Positions 8,861 to 17,969 of a DNA stretch of 37,175 nucleotides are shown here, piece after piece. Positions within the stretch are counted from its first letter, which is position 1. Each line of letters starts with the position of its first letter. The DNA comes from Bacteroidales bacterium (GTDB lineage: Bacteria; Bacteroidota; Bacteroidia; Bacteroidales; Muribaculaceae): contig JAQXRH010000085.1 in assembly GCA_029218425.1 (NCBI GenBank), forward strand, positions 1 to 37,175, read 5' to 3'. The position numbers and the translations under genes are program-made. The notes under the pieces were generated by a model, which saw only the letters and a program-made list of their open reading frames with translations, ran no database searches and was not told the DNA's origin.

Positions 8861-10759
8861 ATGAGAAAATGGAGAATTGAAGACAGCGCCGAGCTATACA
8901 ACATCAACGGCTGGGGGCGCCAGTATTTTACCATCAACGAGCGCGGACACGTTTCCGTCAACCCCAAGGAAGGATACGCATCGGTCGACCTCAAGGAGGT
9001 GATGGACGAATTGCAACTTCGCGACATCACAGCGCCCGTGCTGCTTCGTTTCCCCGACATCCTCGACAACCGCGTGGAGAAGATTTCGAAATGCTTCAAA
9101 AATGCCGCCGAGCAATACAGCTATAAGGCCCAGAACTTCATCGTCTACCCCATCAAGGTCAACCAGATGCGCCAAGTGGTGGAAGAGATAGTGAGCCACG
9201 GCAAGAAATTCAACATAGGTCTTGAAGCCGGGTCGAAGCCCGAGCTCCACGCCGTGCTTGCCACCAATATAGCCGACGACGCCCTCATAATATGCAACGG
9301 CTATAAGGATGCCAACTACATAGAGCTGGCGCTCCTGGCCCAGAAGATGGGGCGGCGCATCTACTTGGTAGTAGAGAAGATGAACGAGCTGAAGCTCATC
9401 GCCGACATATCGCGCCGCATCAAAATACGCCCCAACATAGGCATCCGCATCAAGCTGTCGAGCTCCGGCGCCGGCAAATGGGAAGATTCGGGCGGCGACT
9501 CGTCGAAATTCGGGCTCAACTCCTCGGAGCTGCTCGAAGCCCTCGACTACCTCGAGCGCCGCGACCTCAAAGACTGCCTCAAGCTCATCCATTTCCACAT
9601 CGGCAGCCAAATCACCAAGATACGTTTCATCAAGAACGCGTTGCGCGAAGCCATGCAATTCTATGTGCAGCTTTCAAAGAGCGGTTTCGACATCGACTTC
9701 GTAGACATAGGCGGCGGTTTGGGCGTCGACTACGACGGCACCCGCAATTCGGCATCGGAGTCGTCGATGAACTACGCCATCCAGGAATATGCCAACGACG
9801 CCGTCTACTCGCTGGTCGACGCGTGCGAGAAAAACGGCCTCAAGCAGCCCAACATCATCACCGAGAGCGGCCGCTCACTCACTGCCCACCACTCCGTATT
9901 GGTATTTGAAGTGCTCGAGACCACTACCCTGCCCCAATGGAAAGACAGCGAAGAGGTGAGCGACAACGACCACGAGCTGGTGCGCGAGCTCTACGAGATA
10001 TGGGACAAGCTGTCGCAACCGCGCCTGTTTGAAAGCTGGCACGACGCCCTGCAGATACGCGAAGAAGCCCTCGACCTCTTCGCCCTCGGGCTCATCGACC
10101 TGCGCACCCGCGCCATGGTCGAGAAGCTGTTCTGGTCGATAGCCCGCGAAGTAGGCGACATCGCCCAGACCATGAAACATGCACCCGAAGAGCTGCGCAA
10201 AGTGTCGCGCATGCTCCCCGACAAATATTTCTGCAACTTCTCCCTCTTCCAGTCGTTGCCCGACCATTGGGCCATCGACCAGCTGTTTCCCGTGATGCCA
10301 CTGTCACGCCTTGACGAGAAGCCCACACGCATGGCCACCCTCCAGGACATGACATGCGACTCCGACGGCAAGATAGCCCACTTCATCTCCGTGCAGGGGG
10401 GCAGTGCCGACTACCTCATGCTCCACCCGTTGCGCCAAGGCGAGTCGTACTACCTCGGGGTGTTCCTTGCCGGCGCCTACCAAGAGATACTCGGCGACAT
10501 GCACAACCTCTTTGGCGACACCAATGCCGTGCACATCAGCGTGTACAAAGACCGCTATGAAATCGACAAAGTGATTGACGGTGAGACCGTTGCCGAAGTG
10601 CTCGACTACGTAGAGTTCGACCCCAAGAAGCTGGTGCGCAACGTCGAGACCTGGGTAACCTCCTCAATGAAAGCGGGCAAAATCACCGCCGAAGAGGGGC
10701 GCGAATTTCTATCCAACTACCGTTCAGGGCTTTACGGCTACACCTACCTCGAACGATAA
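8861..10759 (+). CDS. speA: Biosynthetic arginine decarboxylase
   Basis: SpeA (632 aa) is a PLP enzyme that converts arginine to agmatine, the first step of one route to putrescine and spermidine. The alanine-racemase-like barrel carries the PLP lysine Lys99 in VYPIKVNQ, then LIHFHIGSQ, the phosphate-binding glycines in DIGGGLGVDYDG, and ESGRSLTAHHS. The C-terminal beta domain contains TCDSDGKI. Length fits the SpeA family (about 630-660 aa). The start is ATG. It stands alone and divergent from acpP, with no agmatine deiminase or N-carbamoylputrescine amidase next to it in this window. Confidence 0.97.
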   Translation: MRKWRIEDSAELYNINGWGRQYFTINERGHVSVNPKEGYASVDLKEVMDELQLRDITAPVLLRFPDILDNRVEKISKCFKNAAEQYSYKAQNFIVYPIKVNQMRQVVEEIVSHGKKFNIGLEAGSKPELHAVLATNIADDALIICNGYKDANYIELALLAQKMGRRIYLVVEKMNELKLIADISRRIKIRPNIGIRIKLSSSGAGKWEDSGGDSSKFGLNSSELLEALDYLERRDLKDCLKLIHFHIGSQITKIRFIKNALREAMQFYVQLSKSGFDIDFVDIGGGLGVDYDGTRNSASESSMNYAIQEYANDAVYSLVDACEKNGLKQPNIITESGRSLTAHHSVLVFEVLETTTLPQWKDSEEVSDNDHELVRELYEIWDKLSQPRLFESWHDALQIREEALDLFALGLIDLRTRAMVEKLFWSIAREVGDIAQTMKHAPEELRKVSRMLPDKYFCNFSLFQSLPDHWAIDQLFPVMPLSRLDEKPTRMATLQDMTCDSDGKIAHFISVQGGSADYLMLHPLRQGESYYLGVFLAGAYQEILGDMHNLFGDTNAVHISVYKDRYEIDKVIDGETVAEVLDYVEFDPKKLVRNVETWVTSSMKAGKITAEEGREFLSNYRSGLYGYTYLER

Positions 10760-10950
10760 CGCACACCCAACGGGCGGTGCGTCGCATTATCAGTCGATTT
10801 CCAGCGGCAATAGCTGGCAATCGGCTGCTAATTAGTGTATTATCTTAATAGAGCAACCGGCATACTGCGGTAGCGGCAACACCGACATACCGCGGTAGCA
10901 ATCAGTATAGTAAGAAGGGAGCCTGCGGCCTGCGGTAGCGGCAAAAGTAG

Positions 10951-11010
10951 GATACTACTTTATTAATCAGGATACTACTTTATTAATCAGGATATTACTT
11001 TACAAATCAG
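10951..11010. repeat. 20-bp tandem repeat overlapping the truA stop
   Basis: Three units of GATACTACTTTATTAATCAG (10951-10970, 10971-10990, 10991-11010). The first two are identical; the third has three changes and contains the truA stop codon. Just upstream, TGCGGTAGCGGCAA is repeated at 10866-10879 and 10931-10944, with a partial copy at 10890. The 10760-11006 spacer separates convergent speA and truA and shows no clear terminator. Confidence 0.85.
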
Positions 11011-11813
11011 TATTCCACATTCCAGAGGAAGAGGGCGTTGCCGGGCATCGACGTGCCCGCTTCGCAGCGGTCGCGACGGTCAATGACATTGCGGAATTGG
11101 TCGAGCGACATCTTGCCGCGCCCCACTTCGACCAACGTGCCAACCACGGCGCGAACCATATTACGCAAAAAACGGTCGGCACTAATTTCAAAATAATACT
11201 GGCATCCGGGCACCCCCATGCCACTTGCAATCGCGCCGTCGCCGCAAAGCATACCCGCGGCGGCCGGTTGCGGGGCATCGGCTTTCACCCAGCGGGCAGT
11301 GTCGACGTGGCATATATTGGTGCGGGTGTCGGCATGAAGTTTGGCAAAGGAGGTGAAGTCGGCAACGTCGAGGAGCAGAGCGGCGGCCTCGTTCATGGCC
11401 GAATAGTCGAGCGGCGCCAAGTTGAGCGAATAGTGCCGCAGGAAAGGGTCGCAACCGTGGTGCACGAAATAGCGGTAGGTACGGCGGCGGGCATCAAAAC
11501 GGGCATGGGCGTCGGGAGCCACCTCCACGACGTCGTGAATGGCGATGTCGCGAGGGGTGAGCGAGTTGAGCGACCGCAGGAACTTAGCCTTATCCTTTTC
11601 CACAATCGCCTCGGGCATATCGGCATGGGCCACCATAACGCGGGCGTTGACGCCGGCATCAGTGCGTCCGGCGCCCACAATCGGTGTTGGGAGCCGTAGC
11701 ACCTTGCCCAGCGCCTCCTCGATGCACTGCTGCACGGTGACGGCCCCCGGCTGCACTTGCCAGCCGTGGTAAGCTGCCCCGTCGTAGCTGAGTGTTATGA
11801 AATAGCGTTTCAT
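11007..11813 (-). CDS. truA: tRNA pseudouridine(38-40) synthase
   Basis: TruA (268 aa) isomerises uridines 38-40 in the tRNA anticodon arm. The N-terminal strand RYFITLSYDGAAYHGWQ is followed by catalytic Asp52 in GAGRTDAGV, the middle segment RTYRYFVHHGCDPF, and near the C-terminus DRFLRNMVRAVVGTLVEVG. The start is ATG and the length is normal. It lies 47 nt downstream of the WG-repeat lipoprotein gene on the same strand and may be co-transcribed with it. A tandem-repeat unit covers its stop codon, so the last residues may vary between strains. Confidence 0.97.
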   Translation of the reverse strand: MKRYFITLSYDGAAYHGWQVQPGAVTVQQCIEEALGKVLRLPTPIVGAGRTDAGVNARVMVAHADMPEAIVEKDKAKFLRSLNSLTPRDIAIHDVVEVAPDAHARFDARRRTYRYFVHHGCDPFLRHYSLNLAPLDYSAMNEAAALLLDVADFTSFAKLHADTRTNICHVDTARWVKADAPQPAAAGMLCGDGAIASGMGVPGCQYYFEISADRFLRNMVRAVVGTLVEVGRGKMSLDQFRNVIDRRDRCEAGTSMPGNALFLWNVEY

Positions 11814-11860
11814 CGCAGGAGGTGGGAGTGTAAGACAGCGGTTACTAAAAAGAGTTGTTA

Positions 11861-13543
11861 TTAAAAAGCGAAAGGGTTAACTACGACAGAGTCAACTGCG
11901 ACAGAGTCGGGTGCGGCGTCGATGTTGGTGCCGACCACGGGAACATCTTTCCACTTGGAGATATGGATATTAATCTCGCGACCCGACTGCGACACATAGT
12001 TGTCGTCGGAGGATGACTCGGAAACCTCTATGCCGAGTTTGTCGCGCAAGGCCGCGGCGATAGGTTCAGCCATGCCATCGCGATAGGACTTTAGCCACAG
12101 AGTGACATTTACAGCAGATACCCTGACATTGCGATTGAAAGCCCAAGTGTAGTAGCCTTCGTAGGGGGTGGCATCGTAGACTATTGTCCCATTGGAATAA
12201 ATAGTAGCTGACGAAACTGAAGCGGGGCCACATATGCGGCTGATATTCACACCAATAGAATTGTCACCGCGATACCATTCGGGGGTATGAGCCACAGAGT
12301 CGACATATTGCACCATCGGCGAGCCGAAAGGATAACCTTTCAACCCATTGGTGTCGAAGAGCGACAAAGCGCCGTTGACCAAACCGTCATAATCGAAATA
12401 ATCCGAATCAATTGTTTCTATTCTAACCCCGCCCTTTATACGACTCAGTGCTTCACCTTTTTCCTCGCCGCTATACGACAGAAGACGGTATTCATCGTCA
12501 CGGTCATCCTCTTCAATGAGTTCGAAATCAAAGTCAAATACACTGCTGTAAAGAGCTGAATGTTCTATGGCAGAGTAGGTCTCTTCGTCCAATTTTTCGG
12601 TATCGCCATCGGGAGTCAGATACATGTACTTCCTGCCTTTACGAGCGATGAACTTACCATTGGCGAGCAATTCAATGTTATCATACTTAGCCCTGACTTT
12701 CACCTCGCCGTCGATGGTAATGATACCCAAATCGCCTTCCTCGTTCTCAAAAACGGCATATTTGTAATTCCAGTCCCCGATATTATCGACCGACGAAGGC
12801 AAATTTATCACCTCACCGTTATCCTTTATAAAAACGCATTTGGAGTCGGAGTCGTCGGAGTCGTCGTCGGAGGGCTTAGTTTTGGCAACAGCAATTCCGT
12901 CGATAAAAGGCGAGTATAACTTCAATGGGACCGAAATATTTGCCACCTGATTACCATCTTTGTCGATGATAAGGAATTTTTCAGATTCAACATCATTGAC
13001 GATGGCATATTTTTCGACGAAAAACATGGGGGCTTCATATTTCAGAGGAATGACCACCTTGCCGGTATTGTCGATAGCGCCCCAACGGCCTTCGGAGTTG
13101 CGTATAGCACAACGGCCGTTGATAAACATATCGGACGCAGCTATGATTTCGAGGGAATCAACTTTTTCGAGAGTGAATTTGGTGTTGCCATCGGCGTCAA
13201 CAAATGATATATGCTCACCTTTGCGCACCACGGGCATCACGCCATCGTTGAAAAAGCCGCAGTCAACCAACTGGCAGAGGTCGCCCACTTGCTTTGGCAT
13301 CTTCTTTGTGGCTTTATAGACGGTGTATCCGCCGTCCTCCGACACGTAGAAGAGTCCGTTGACCACAGCAGAAGGGCGTCCATCAAATTCATCGGAATAA
13401 AGGAACTCGCCGTTGGCATCAACGAGGCCCCAACTTGAGTCGCCGTCGGCCTTAGCCGGCAGGTAAGAGATTTCAGGTTTGCTGGAGCAGGAAGCGACAA
13501 TAATAGCTACGGCTGCGATGGCGAGGAGACGTAATACTTTCAT
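11861..13543 (-). CDS. WG-repeat lipoprotein
   Basis: A 560-aa predicted lipoprotein with WG (beta-propeller-like) repeats. The start is the ATG at 13543, which gives a signal peptide (MKVLRLLAIAAVAIIVASC) with lipobox cysteine Cys19; a longer open frame upstream adds 32 residues encoded by repetitive G-rich DNA and is rejected. WG-type units are visible as SWGLVDANGEFLYSDEFD, RWGAIDNTGKVVIPLKYE and LGIITIDGEVKVRAKYD. The C-terminal 200 residues are a different domain that I do not recognise. It is likely anchored in the envelope. Specific function is unknown; WG proteins usually mediate protein contacts. Confidence 0.85.
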   Translation of the reverse strand: MKVLRLLAIAAVAIIVASCSSKPEISYLPAKADGDSSWGLVDANGEFLYSDEFDGRPSAVVNGLFYVSEDGGYTVYKATKKMPKQVGDLCQLVDCGFFNDGVMPVVRKGEHISFVDADGNTKFTLEKVDSLEIIAASDMFINGRCAIRNSEGRWGAIDNTGKVVIPLKYEAPMFFVEKYAIVNDVESEKFLIIDKDGNQVANISVPLKLYSPFIDGIAVAKTKPSDDDSDDSDSKCVFIKDNGEVINLPSSVDNIGDWNYKYAVFENEEGDLGIITIDGEVKVRAKYDNIELLANGKFIARKGRKYMYLTPDGDTEKLDEETYSAIEHSALYSSVFDFDFELIEEDDRDDEYRLLSYSGEEKGEALSRIKGGVRIETIDSDYFDYDGLVNGALSLFDTNGLKGYPFGSPMVQYVDSVAHTPEWYRGDNSIGVNISRICGPASVSSATIYSNGTIVYDATPYEGYYTWAFNRNVRVSAVNVTLWLKSYRDGMAEPIAAALRDKLGIEVSESSSDDNYVSQSGREINIHISKWKDVPVVGTNIDAAPDSVAVDSVVVNPFAF

Positions 13544-13575
13544 AATTAGCAATATATAAATGTATCGGATGTTAA

Positions 13576-13614
13576 GCGGAGGGCGGAGGGCGGAGAGCGG
13601 AGGGCGGAGAGGGG
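13576..13614. repeat. G-rich GGAGGGC repeat
   Basis: A short run of CGGAGGG/CGGAGAG units lies 33-71 nt upstream of the WG lipoprotein start. The plus strand has four GGG-or-longer runs with loops of 4, 11 and 6 nt, so a quadruplex is possible. It lies in the likely promoter or leader of the lipoprotein gene. Confidence 0.7.
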
Positions 13615-13721
13615 TGTTATTGCACCGGTGGCGAGTCAATTAGCGTTGGCGGGGATGGTTGCTTGTATGCTATTATCAACGAGTTGCCGAGGGCGGTGGT
13701 TCATATTGCCGAGGAGCCGGG

Positions 13722-14642
13722 TCAGTTGACCATTTTTTGGAATGACACGGGGATAGGGGTAGAGAAGTCCATTTCGCGACGTGAAGCGGGATGGGCGAAA
13801 CGGAGAGTGCGGGCATGGAGGGCAAGTCGGTGGATAGGGCTTGACTTAGCGCCGTAGCGGCGGTCGCCGGCGATGGGATGGCCGATATGCTTCATGTGGA
13901 CGCGTATCTGGTTCTTGCGGCCGGTGTCGAGTTCGAGTTCCATGAGAGTGTAACCGTTCTTGCGAGCCAGCACCTTGTAGCGGGTCACGGCAAGCTGCCC
14001 CTCCTGGGGATTATCGGTGACATAGACTTCGTATTTGGAGTTCTCGGCGAGATAAGTGCGTATGGTGCCTTCGTCGTCGTCGACAGAGCCTTCAACCACA
14101 GCCACATAGGTGCGATTGAGCACCATGTTGTTCCAGTTGTGCTGCATAGCCTCCTTAGCTTCGATATTTTTGGCGAACATCATCAGTCCGGAAGTGTCGC
14201 GGTCGAGGCGATGCACCACAAAGATTTTCTGGCGCGGGTCGACCCATTTCACATACTCTTTAAGGATGGAGTAGGCGGTACCGTCTTTTACCTTGTCATT
14301 GCCCATGGAGAGGAGGCCGTATCCCTTGTTGACCACGATGATATCGTCGTCCTCGTAGACGATTTTGAGGCGGCGGTTGTAGAAGCGAGGGAACTCGCGA
14401 GTAAGGTTGACGAATACGGAGTCGGCGGGAGAGATAGGCAAGTCGAACTGAGTGACGACCTCGTCGTTGACCTTCACCTGATTGTGGCGGAGCAACTCCT
14501 TGACATTGGTGCGCTTACGTTGGGGCATCGAGGCAAAGAGGAAGTCGAGGAGGCGTGAGTTCTCGGTAGGGGTATAGGTTTCTATGACATCGGGGGAGAA
14601 GCGGCGGCGCTCCGCACCCGGTTTGGCTTTGAGTGGCTTCAT
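13722..14642 (-). CDS. RluA-family RNA pseudouridine synthase
   Basis: A 306-aa large-subunit-type pseudouridine synthase. An N-terminal S4-like RNA-binding segment (about 28-80; SRLLDFLFASM, then VKELLRHNQVKVND) precedes the RluA catalytic domain. The signature HRLDRDTSG (144-152) has catalytic Asp147, and GRKNQIRVHMKHIGHPIAGDRRYG-type residues follow in two parts (GRKNQIRVHM, then GHPIAGDRRYG). The start is ATG. It follows topA by 24 nt and is probably in its operon. The exact rRNA target cannot be assigned; RluC/RluD-like activity is the best guess. Confidence 0.92.
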   Translation of the reverse strand: MKPLKAKPGAERRRFSPDVIETYTPTENSRLLDFLFASMPQRKRTNVKELLRHNQVKVNDEVVTQFDLPISPADSVFVNLTREFPRFYNRRLKIVYEDDDIIVVNKGYGLLSMGNDKVKDGTAYSILKEYVKWVDPRQKIFVVHRLDRDTSGLMMFAKNIEAKEAMQHNWNNMVLNRTYVAVVEGSVDDDEGTIRTYLAENSKYEVYVTDNPQEGQLAVTRYKVLARKNGYTLMELELDTGRKNQIRVHMKHIGHPIAGDRRYGAKSSPIHRLALHARTLRFAHPASRREMDFSTPIPVSFQKMVN

Positions 14643-14666
14643 GCTGGAGAGTCGGTTGGTAAAGTG

Positions 14667-17024
14667 TTACTTTTTACGAGCCACCCGACGGGCAGGCTTC
14701 TTAGGAGCGGCATCTTGAGCGGCGATGATTTGTCGGCACTCTTCGAGGGAGAGCGCGGCTGGGTCGGCTACAGTCTTAGGAATCTTGTAGTTGCTCTTCT
14801 TGTAGGCGATATAAATGCCGTATCGGCCGTTGAGAATCTGTATGTCGGGGTCGTCGTCGAAAGTGCGGATGACTCGACGCTGCGCCTCCGAACGTTTTTC
14901 GTTGATAAGCTCAATGGCCTGGTCGATAGTAATCTCCTCTGGGGCAATGTTTTTAGGAATAGAAGTGAAGGCGCCGGCATGCTTGATGTAGGGGCCGAAG
15001 CGACCGATAGCCACAGTGACGTCTTCGCCATCATATTCGCCGATAAGTCGGGGGAAGTCGAATAGTTTCAGCGCATCCTCCAGGGTGATAGTCTGCACCG
15101 ACTGCCCTTTGAGGAGAGAAGCGAAGCGAGGTTTCTCGTCCTTGTCGCCTTCGCCCACCTGAACGAGAGGGCCGTATCGGCCAATCTTTACGCTAACCGG
15201 CTTACCCGAAACGGGGTCGGTGCCGAGCAGGCGCTCGCCCACTTTGTGTTCGAGGCGCATCGACATAGCGTTGTCGACAACGGGGTGGAACACCTTGTAG
15301 AAGTTGGCTATCTCGCTGTTCCACGGGAGCTTGCCTTCGGCTATGTCGTCGAATTTTTGTTCGATACGCGCGGTGAAGTTGTAATCAAGGATATCGGGGA
15401 AATATTGGGTAAGGAAGTCGTTGACCACAACGCCGATATCAGTGGGGATAAGTTTGCCTTTTTCGGCGCCGTAGGTTTCGGAGACAGTGCGACGTGATAT
15501 TTTGCCCTTACGCAAAGAGAGGACAGCGACATCGCGTTTGGCTCCTGGGCGGTCGCCGCGTTCCACATATTCGCGTTGCTGTATTGTAGAGATCGTAGGC
15601 GCGTAGGTCGACGGGCGGCCTATGCCGAGTTCCTCCATTTTTTTGACCAACGACGCTTCGGTATAGCGCAACGGTTGGGAGGTGAAGCGCTGGGCGGCAG
15701 TCATATTGCCAAGGTCGAGCACCTCGCCCGGCTTTACGGCAGGGAGCGACGACTGCTCGGTGTCGGTCTCCTCGTCGTCGCGGCCCTCGAGATACACTTT
15801 GAGGAAACCGTCGAATTTGACGACCTCGCCGGTAGCGACAAAACGGCCGTCGACAATCGGTGCAATAGAAGATTGGGCGTCGGAAGCATCGGCACGGTCA
15901 ATGTCGATAGTGGTTTTTTCGATGAGAGCGTCGGCCATTTGGGAAGCGATGGTACGTTTCCATATAAGCGCGTAGAGGCGTTTCTCCTGGGAAGTTCCCT
16001 CGATGGAGTGGCGGTCGATATAGGTAGGGCGGATGGCCTCGTGGGCCTCTTGCGCCCCTTTAGATGAAGTGTGGTAGTGGCGCACGTTGAGGTATTCGGC
16101 GCCGATATTATCGGAAATCTCGCGAGAGATGGTGTTGATAGCGAGCGAGGAAAGGTTCACGGAGTCGGTACGCATATAAGTAATGTGTCCAGCCTCGTAG
16201 AGTTTCTGTGCTATCATCATGGTTTGCGACACGGTGAAGCCAAGTTTTCGGGCGGCCTCCTGCTGGAGAGTAGAAGTGGTAAAAGGTGGAGCCGGCGACT
16301 TTTTGAGGGGCTTAACGGCGATGTCGCCGACGGAGAAGTGGGAGACGGCGCATTGGCGCAGGAATTGTTCGGCCACATCGAGGTCGGGGAGACGGTGGGA
16401 GAACTCGGTGCGGAGCGTGCGGTCGCCGGCGATGAAATCGGCGGTGAGGCGCACATATTGCTCGGGCACGAAATTTTTGATTTCGTTTTCGCGTTCTACA
16501 ATAAGACGTACGGCAACCGACTGTACGCGGCCGGCCGACAAAGCCGGTTTGATTTTCTTCCAGAGGACGGGCGACAGTTCGAAGCCCACGATACGGTCGA
16601 GGACGCGCCGCGCCTGCTGCGCATCGACGAGGTTGGTGTCGATGTCACGCGGGTGCTCAATAGCGTTGAGAATGGCGTTTTTGGTGATTTCGTGGAACAC
16701 GATACGGCGTGTTCGGGCCGGGTCGAGCTTGAGCACTTCGAAGAGATGCCAAGCGATAGCTTCCCCCTCGCGGTCCTCATCGGAAGCGAGCCAAACGATT
16801 TCAGCCTGAGATGCCGCTTTCTTGAGTTCGGCCACGAGTTGCGACTTATCGGAAGGGATTTCATAGATAGGCGCAAAATTATGGTCGATGTCGATACTGA
16901 AATTTTTTTTCTTAAGGTCACGGATATGGCCGTAGCTCGACATTACTTTATAATCTGAGCCAAGGAATTTTTCAATTGTCTTAGCCTTAGCGGGAGACTC
17001 AACGATAACGAGGTTTTTTATCAT
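14667..17024 (-). CDS. topA: DNA topoisomerase I
   Basis: Type IA topoisomerase (785 aa) that relaxes negative supercoils. The Toprim domain holds NLVIVESPAKAKTIEKFLG (Glu9) and ASDEDREGEAIAWH (acidic residues 82-86). The active-site tyrosine is Tyr283 in HITYMRTDSVNLS. Instead of zinc fingers the C-terminus has topoisomerase C-terminal repeats (GRYGPLVQVG, GRFGPYIKH, GRYGIYIAYKK) and ends in a basic PKKPARRVARKK tail, as in other Bacteroidota. The start is the ATG at 17024, matching MIKNLVIVE; the open frame runs 41 residues further upstream across the promoter and is rejected. Confidence 0.97.
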   Translation of the reverse strand: MIKNLVIVESPAKAKTIEKFLGSDYKVMSSYGHIRDLKKKNFSIDIDHNFAPIYEIPSDKSQLVAELKKAASQAEIVWLASDEDREGEAIAWHLFEVLKLDPARTRRIVFHEITKNAILNAIEHPRDIDTNLVDAQQARRVLDRIVGFELSPVLWKKIKPALSAGRVQSVAVRLIVERENEIKNFVPEQYVRLTADFIAGDRTLRTEFSHRLPDLDVAEQFLRQCAVSHFSVGDIAVKPLKKSPAPPFTTSTLQQEAARKLGFTVSQTMMIAQKLYEAGHITYMRTDSVNLSSLAINTISREISDNIGAEYLNVRHYHTSSKGAQEAHEAIRPTYIDRHSIEGTSQEKRLYALIWKRTIASQMADALIEKTTIDIDRADASDAQSSIAPIVDGRFVATGEVVKFDGFLKVYLEGRDDEETDTEQSSLPAVKPGEVLDLGNMTAAQRFTSQPLRYTEASLVKKMEELGIGRPSTYAPTISTIQQREYVERGDRPGAKRDVAVLSLRKGKISRRTVSETYGAEKGKLIPTDIGVVVNDFLTQYFPDILDYNFTARIEQKFDDIAEGKLPWNSEIANFYKVFHPVVDNAMSMRLEHKVGERLLGTDPVSGKPVSVKIGRYGPLVQVGEGDKDEKPRFASLLKGQSVQTITLEDALKLFDFPRLIGEYDGEDVTVAIGRFGPYIKHAGAFTSIPKNIAPEEITIDQAIELINEKRSEAQRRVIRTFDDDPDIQILNGRYGIYIAYKKSNYKIPKTVADPAALSLEECRQIIAAQDAAPKKPARRVARKK

Positions 17025-17097
17025 AACGGGCTGAAAATTACTCAATTGTAAGCGCATCAAAGGGGAAACGCTGGGCGTTTCTCCTCCAAAACAACCG

Positions 17098-17105
17098 CAA
17101 ATGTA
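17098..17105 (-). promoter_or_regulatory. topA promoter -7 element
   Basis: On the minus strand this reads TACATTTG, about 75 nt before the topA ATG. No matching TTTG -33 element is present at normal spacing. Its position inside the 5' extension of the open frame supports the shorter topA start. Confidence 0.45.
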
Positions 17106-17195
17106 CAAAAAAAATGGTATATCTTGGCTGAAAATCAGTTTTTTCACAAATACCTATGGGGGCCACGCTATGCGCTACGCCCCGGAGATGGTGAT

Positions 17196-17230
17196 GGAAA
17201 AGGATGTGGAGTTCCACACTACGCTTTTCC
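17196..17230 (-). terminator. Possible terminator after the YgjP-type gene
   Basis: A two-part hairpin: GGAAAAG (17196-17202) pairs with CTTTTCC (17224-17230), and TGTGG (17205-17209) pairs with CCACA (17214-17218). It lies 7 nt past the stop codon of the metalloprotease gene. There is no clear T-tract. Confidence 0.35.
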
Positions 17231-17236
17231 GGTGGA

Positions 17237-17956
17237 TTATTTGCGGAGGAGCGGCCATTGGAAGGCCTTGAGTTGTGCTATGAGTTGCTTTTCACGGCCG
17301 CCGACGTATTGGTCGCAAAGTTGATGGAAACGAGGGCTGTGGTTGAATTCGGTGAGGTGGGCAAGTTCGTGGCAGATGATATAGTCGCGCAGTTCATCGG
17401 GCAGGAACATCGTCATGTAAGAAATGTTGATAACCCCGTTGACATCGCATTTGCCTAAGATGCGCGCGCCGTAAGAGATTTTCCAACCCGTGGGGTGGCA
17501 ACCGTGGATTTCAGCGAGTTGACGGGCGCGAGGCAAAAGATAATTTGCGGCATTTCGCTGGGCGATGGTCCTCAGGCCCTTGGAAATAGACCTGATGGTA
17601 CCCGGGTCGTCGATGTCGCGATTGCGGCCGACACCAATATAGATCTTGGAAGGAGCATACTGCTTAGCAAGCACCAAGTCGGGTTTGTCGTTCTGGAGTA
17701 TAATCGTCACCTTAAGGCCCGACATTTCAATCACTTGCATTTCGTGGAAACGCACCTCCTTACGCAATTGTCGACGAGCGAGCAGATTAGGCGCAATCGC
17801 GTCGAGAGCCTCTAAAATCTTCTCATCGGTAGCGTATTTAGGGACAGTAACTTCGAGAAATGGTTCGCCCCATCGAGCTATGATTTTGCGGGCAGTGGGA
17901 TGGAGATTGACCAACACCGTGCCGAGGTCTTTGTGTTCTAATAAATATTTTGGCAT
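17237..17956 (-). CDS. YgjP-type zinc metalloprotease
   Basis: A 239-aa member of the YgjP/DUF45 (M48-like) family. The zinc site is HELAHLTEFNHSPRFH, with His196, Glu197, His200 and third ligand His206. The upstream part includes the family's GARILGKCDVNGVINISYM segment with its strand-turn-strand (about 162-180). The start is the ATG at 17956 (MPKYLLEHK); a 37-residue upstream extension overlaps nadK and is rejected. It begins 13 nt after the nadK stop, so it is probably in the nadK operon. Biological substrate is unknown; related proteins sit beside restriction genes in some bacteria, but not here. Confidence 0.88.
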   Translation of the reverse strand: MPKYLLEHKDLGTVLVNLHPTARKIIARWGEPFLEVTVPKYATDEKILEALDAIAPNLLARRQLRKEVRFHEMQVIEMSGLKVTIILQNDKPDLVLAKQYAPSKIYIGVGRNRDIDDPGTIRSISKGLRTIAQRNAANYLLPRARQLAEIHGCHPTGWKISYGARILGKCDVNGVINISYMTMFLPDELRDYIICHELAHLTEFNHSPRFHQLCDQYVGGREKQLIAQLKAFQWPLLRK

Positions 17957-17969
17957 GATAGAATAATCA

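Noticed and set aside
13544..13639. 32-residue upstream extension of the WG lipoprotein
   Set aside because: It would bury the signal peptide, and it is encoded by the G-rich repeat.
17025..17147. 41-residue upstream extension of TopA
   Set aside because: The conserved N-terminus begins at MIKNLVIVE, and the extension crosses the predicted -7 element.
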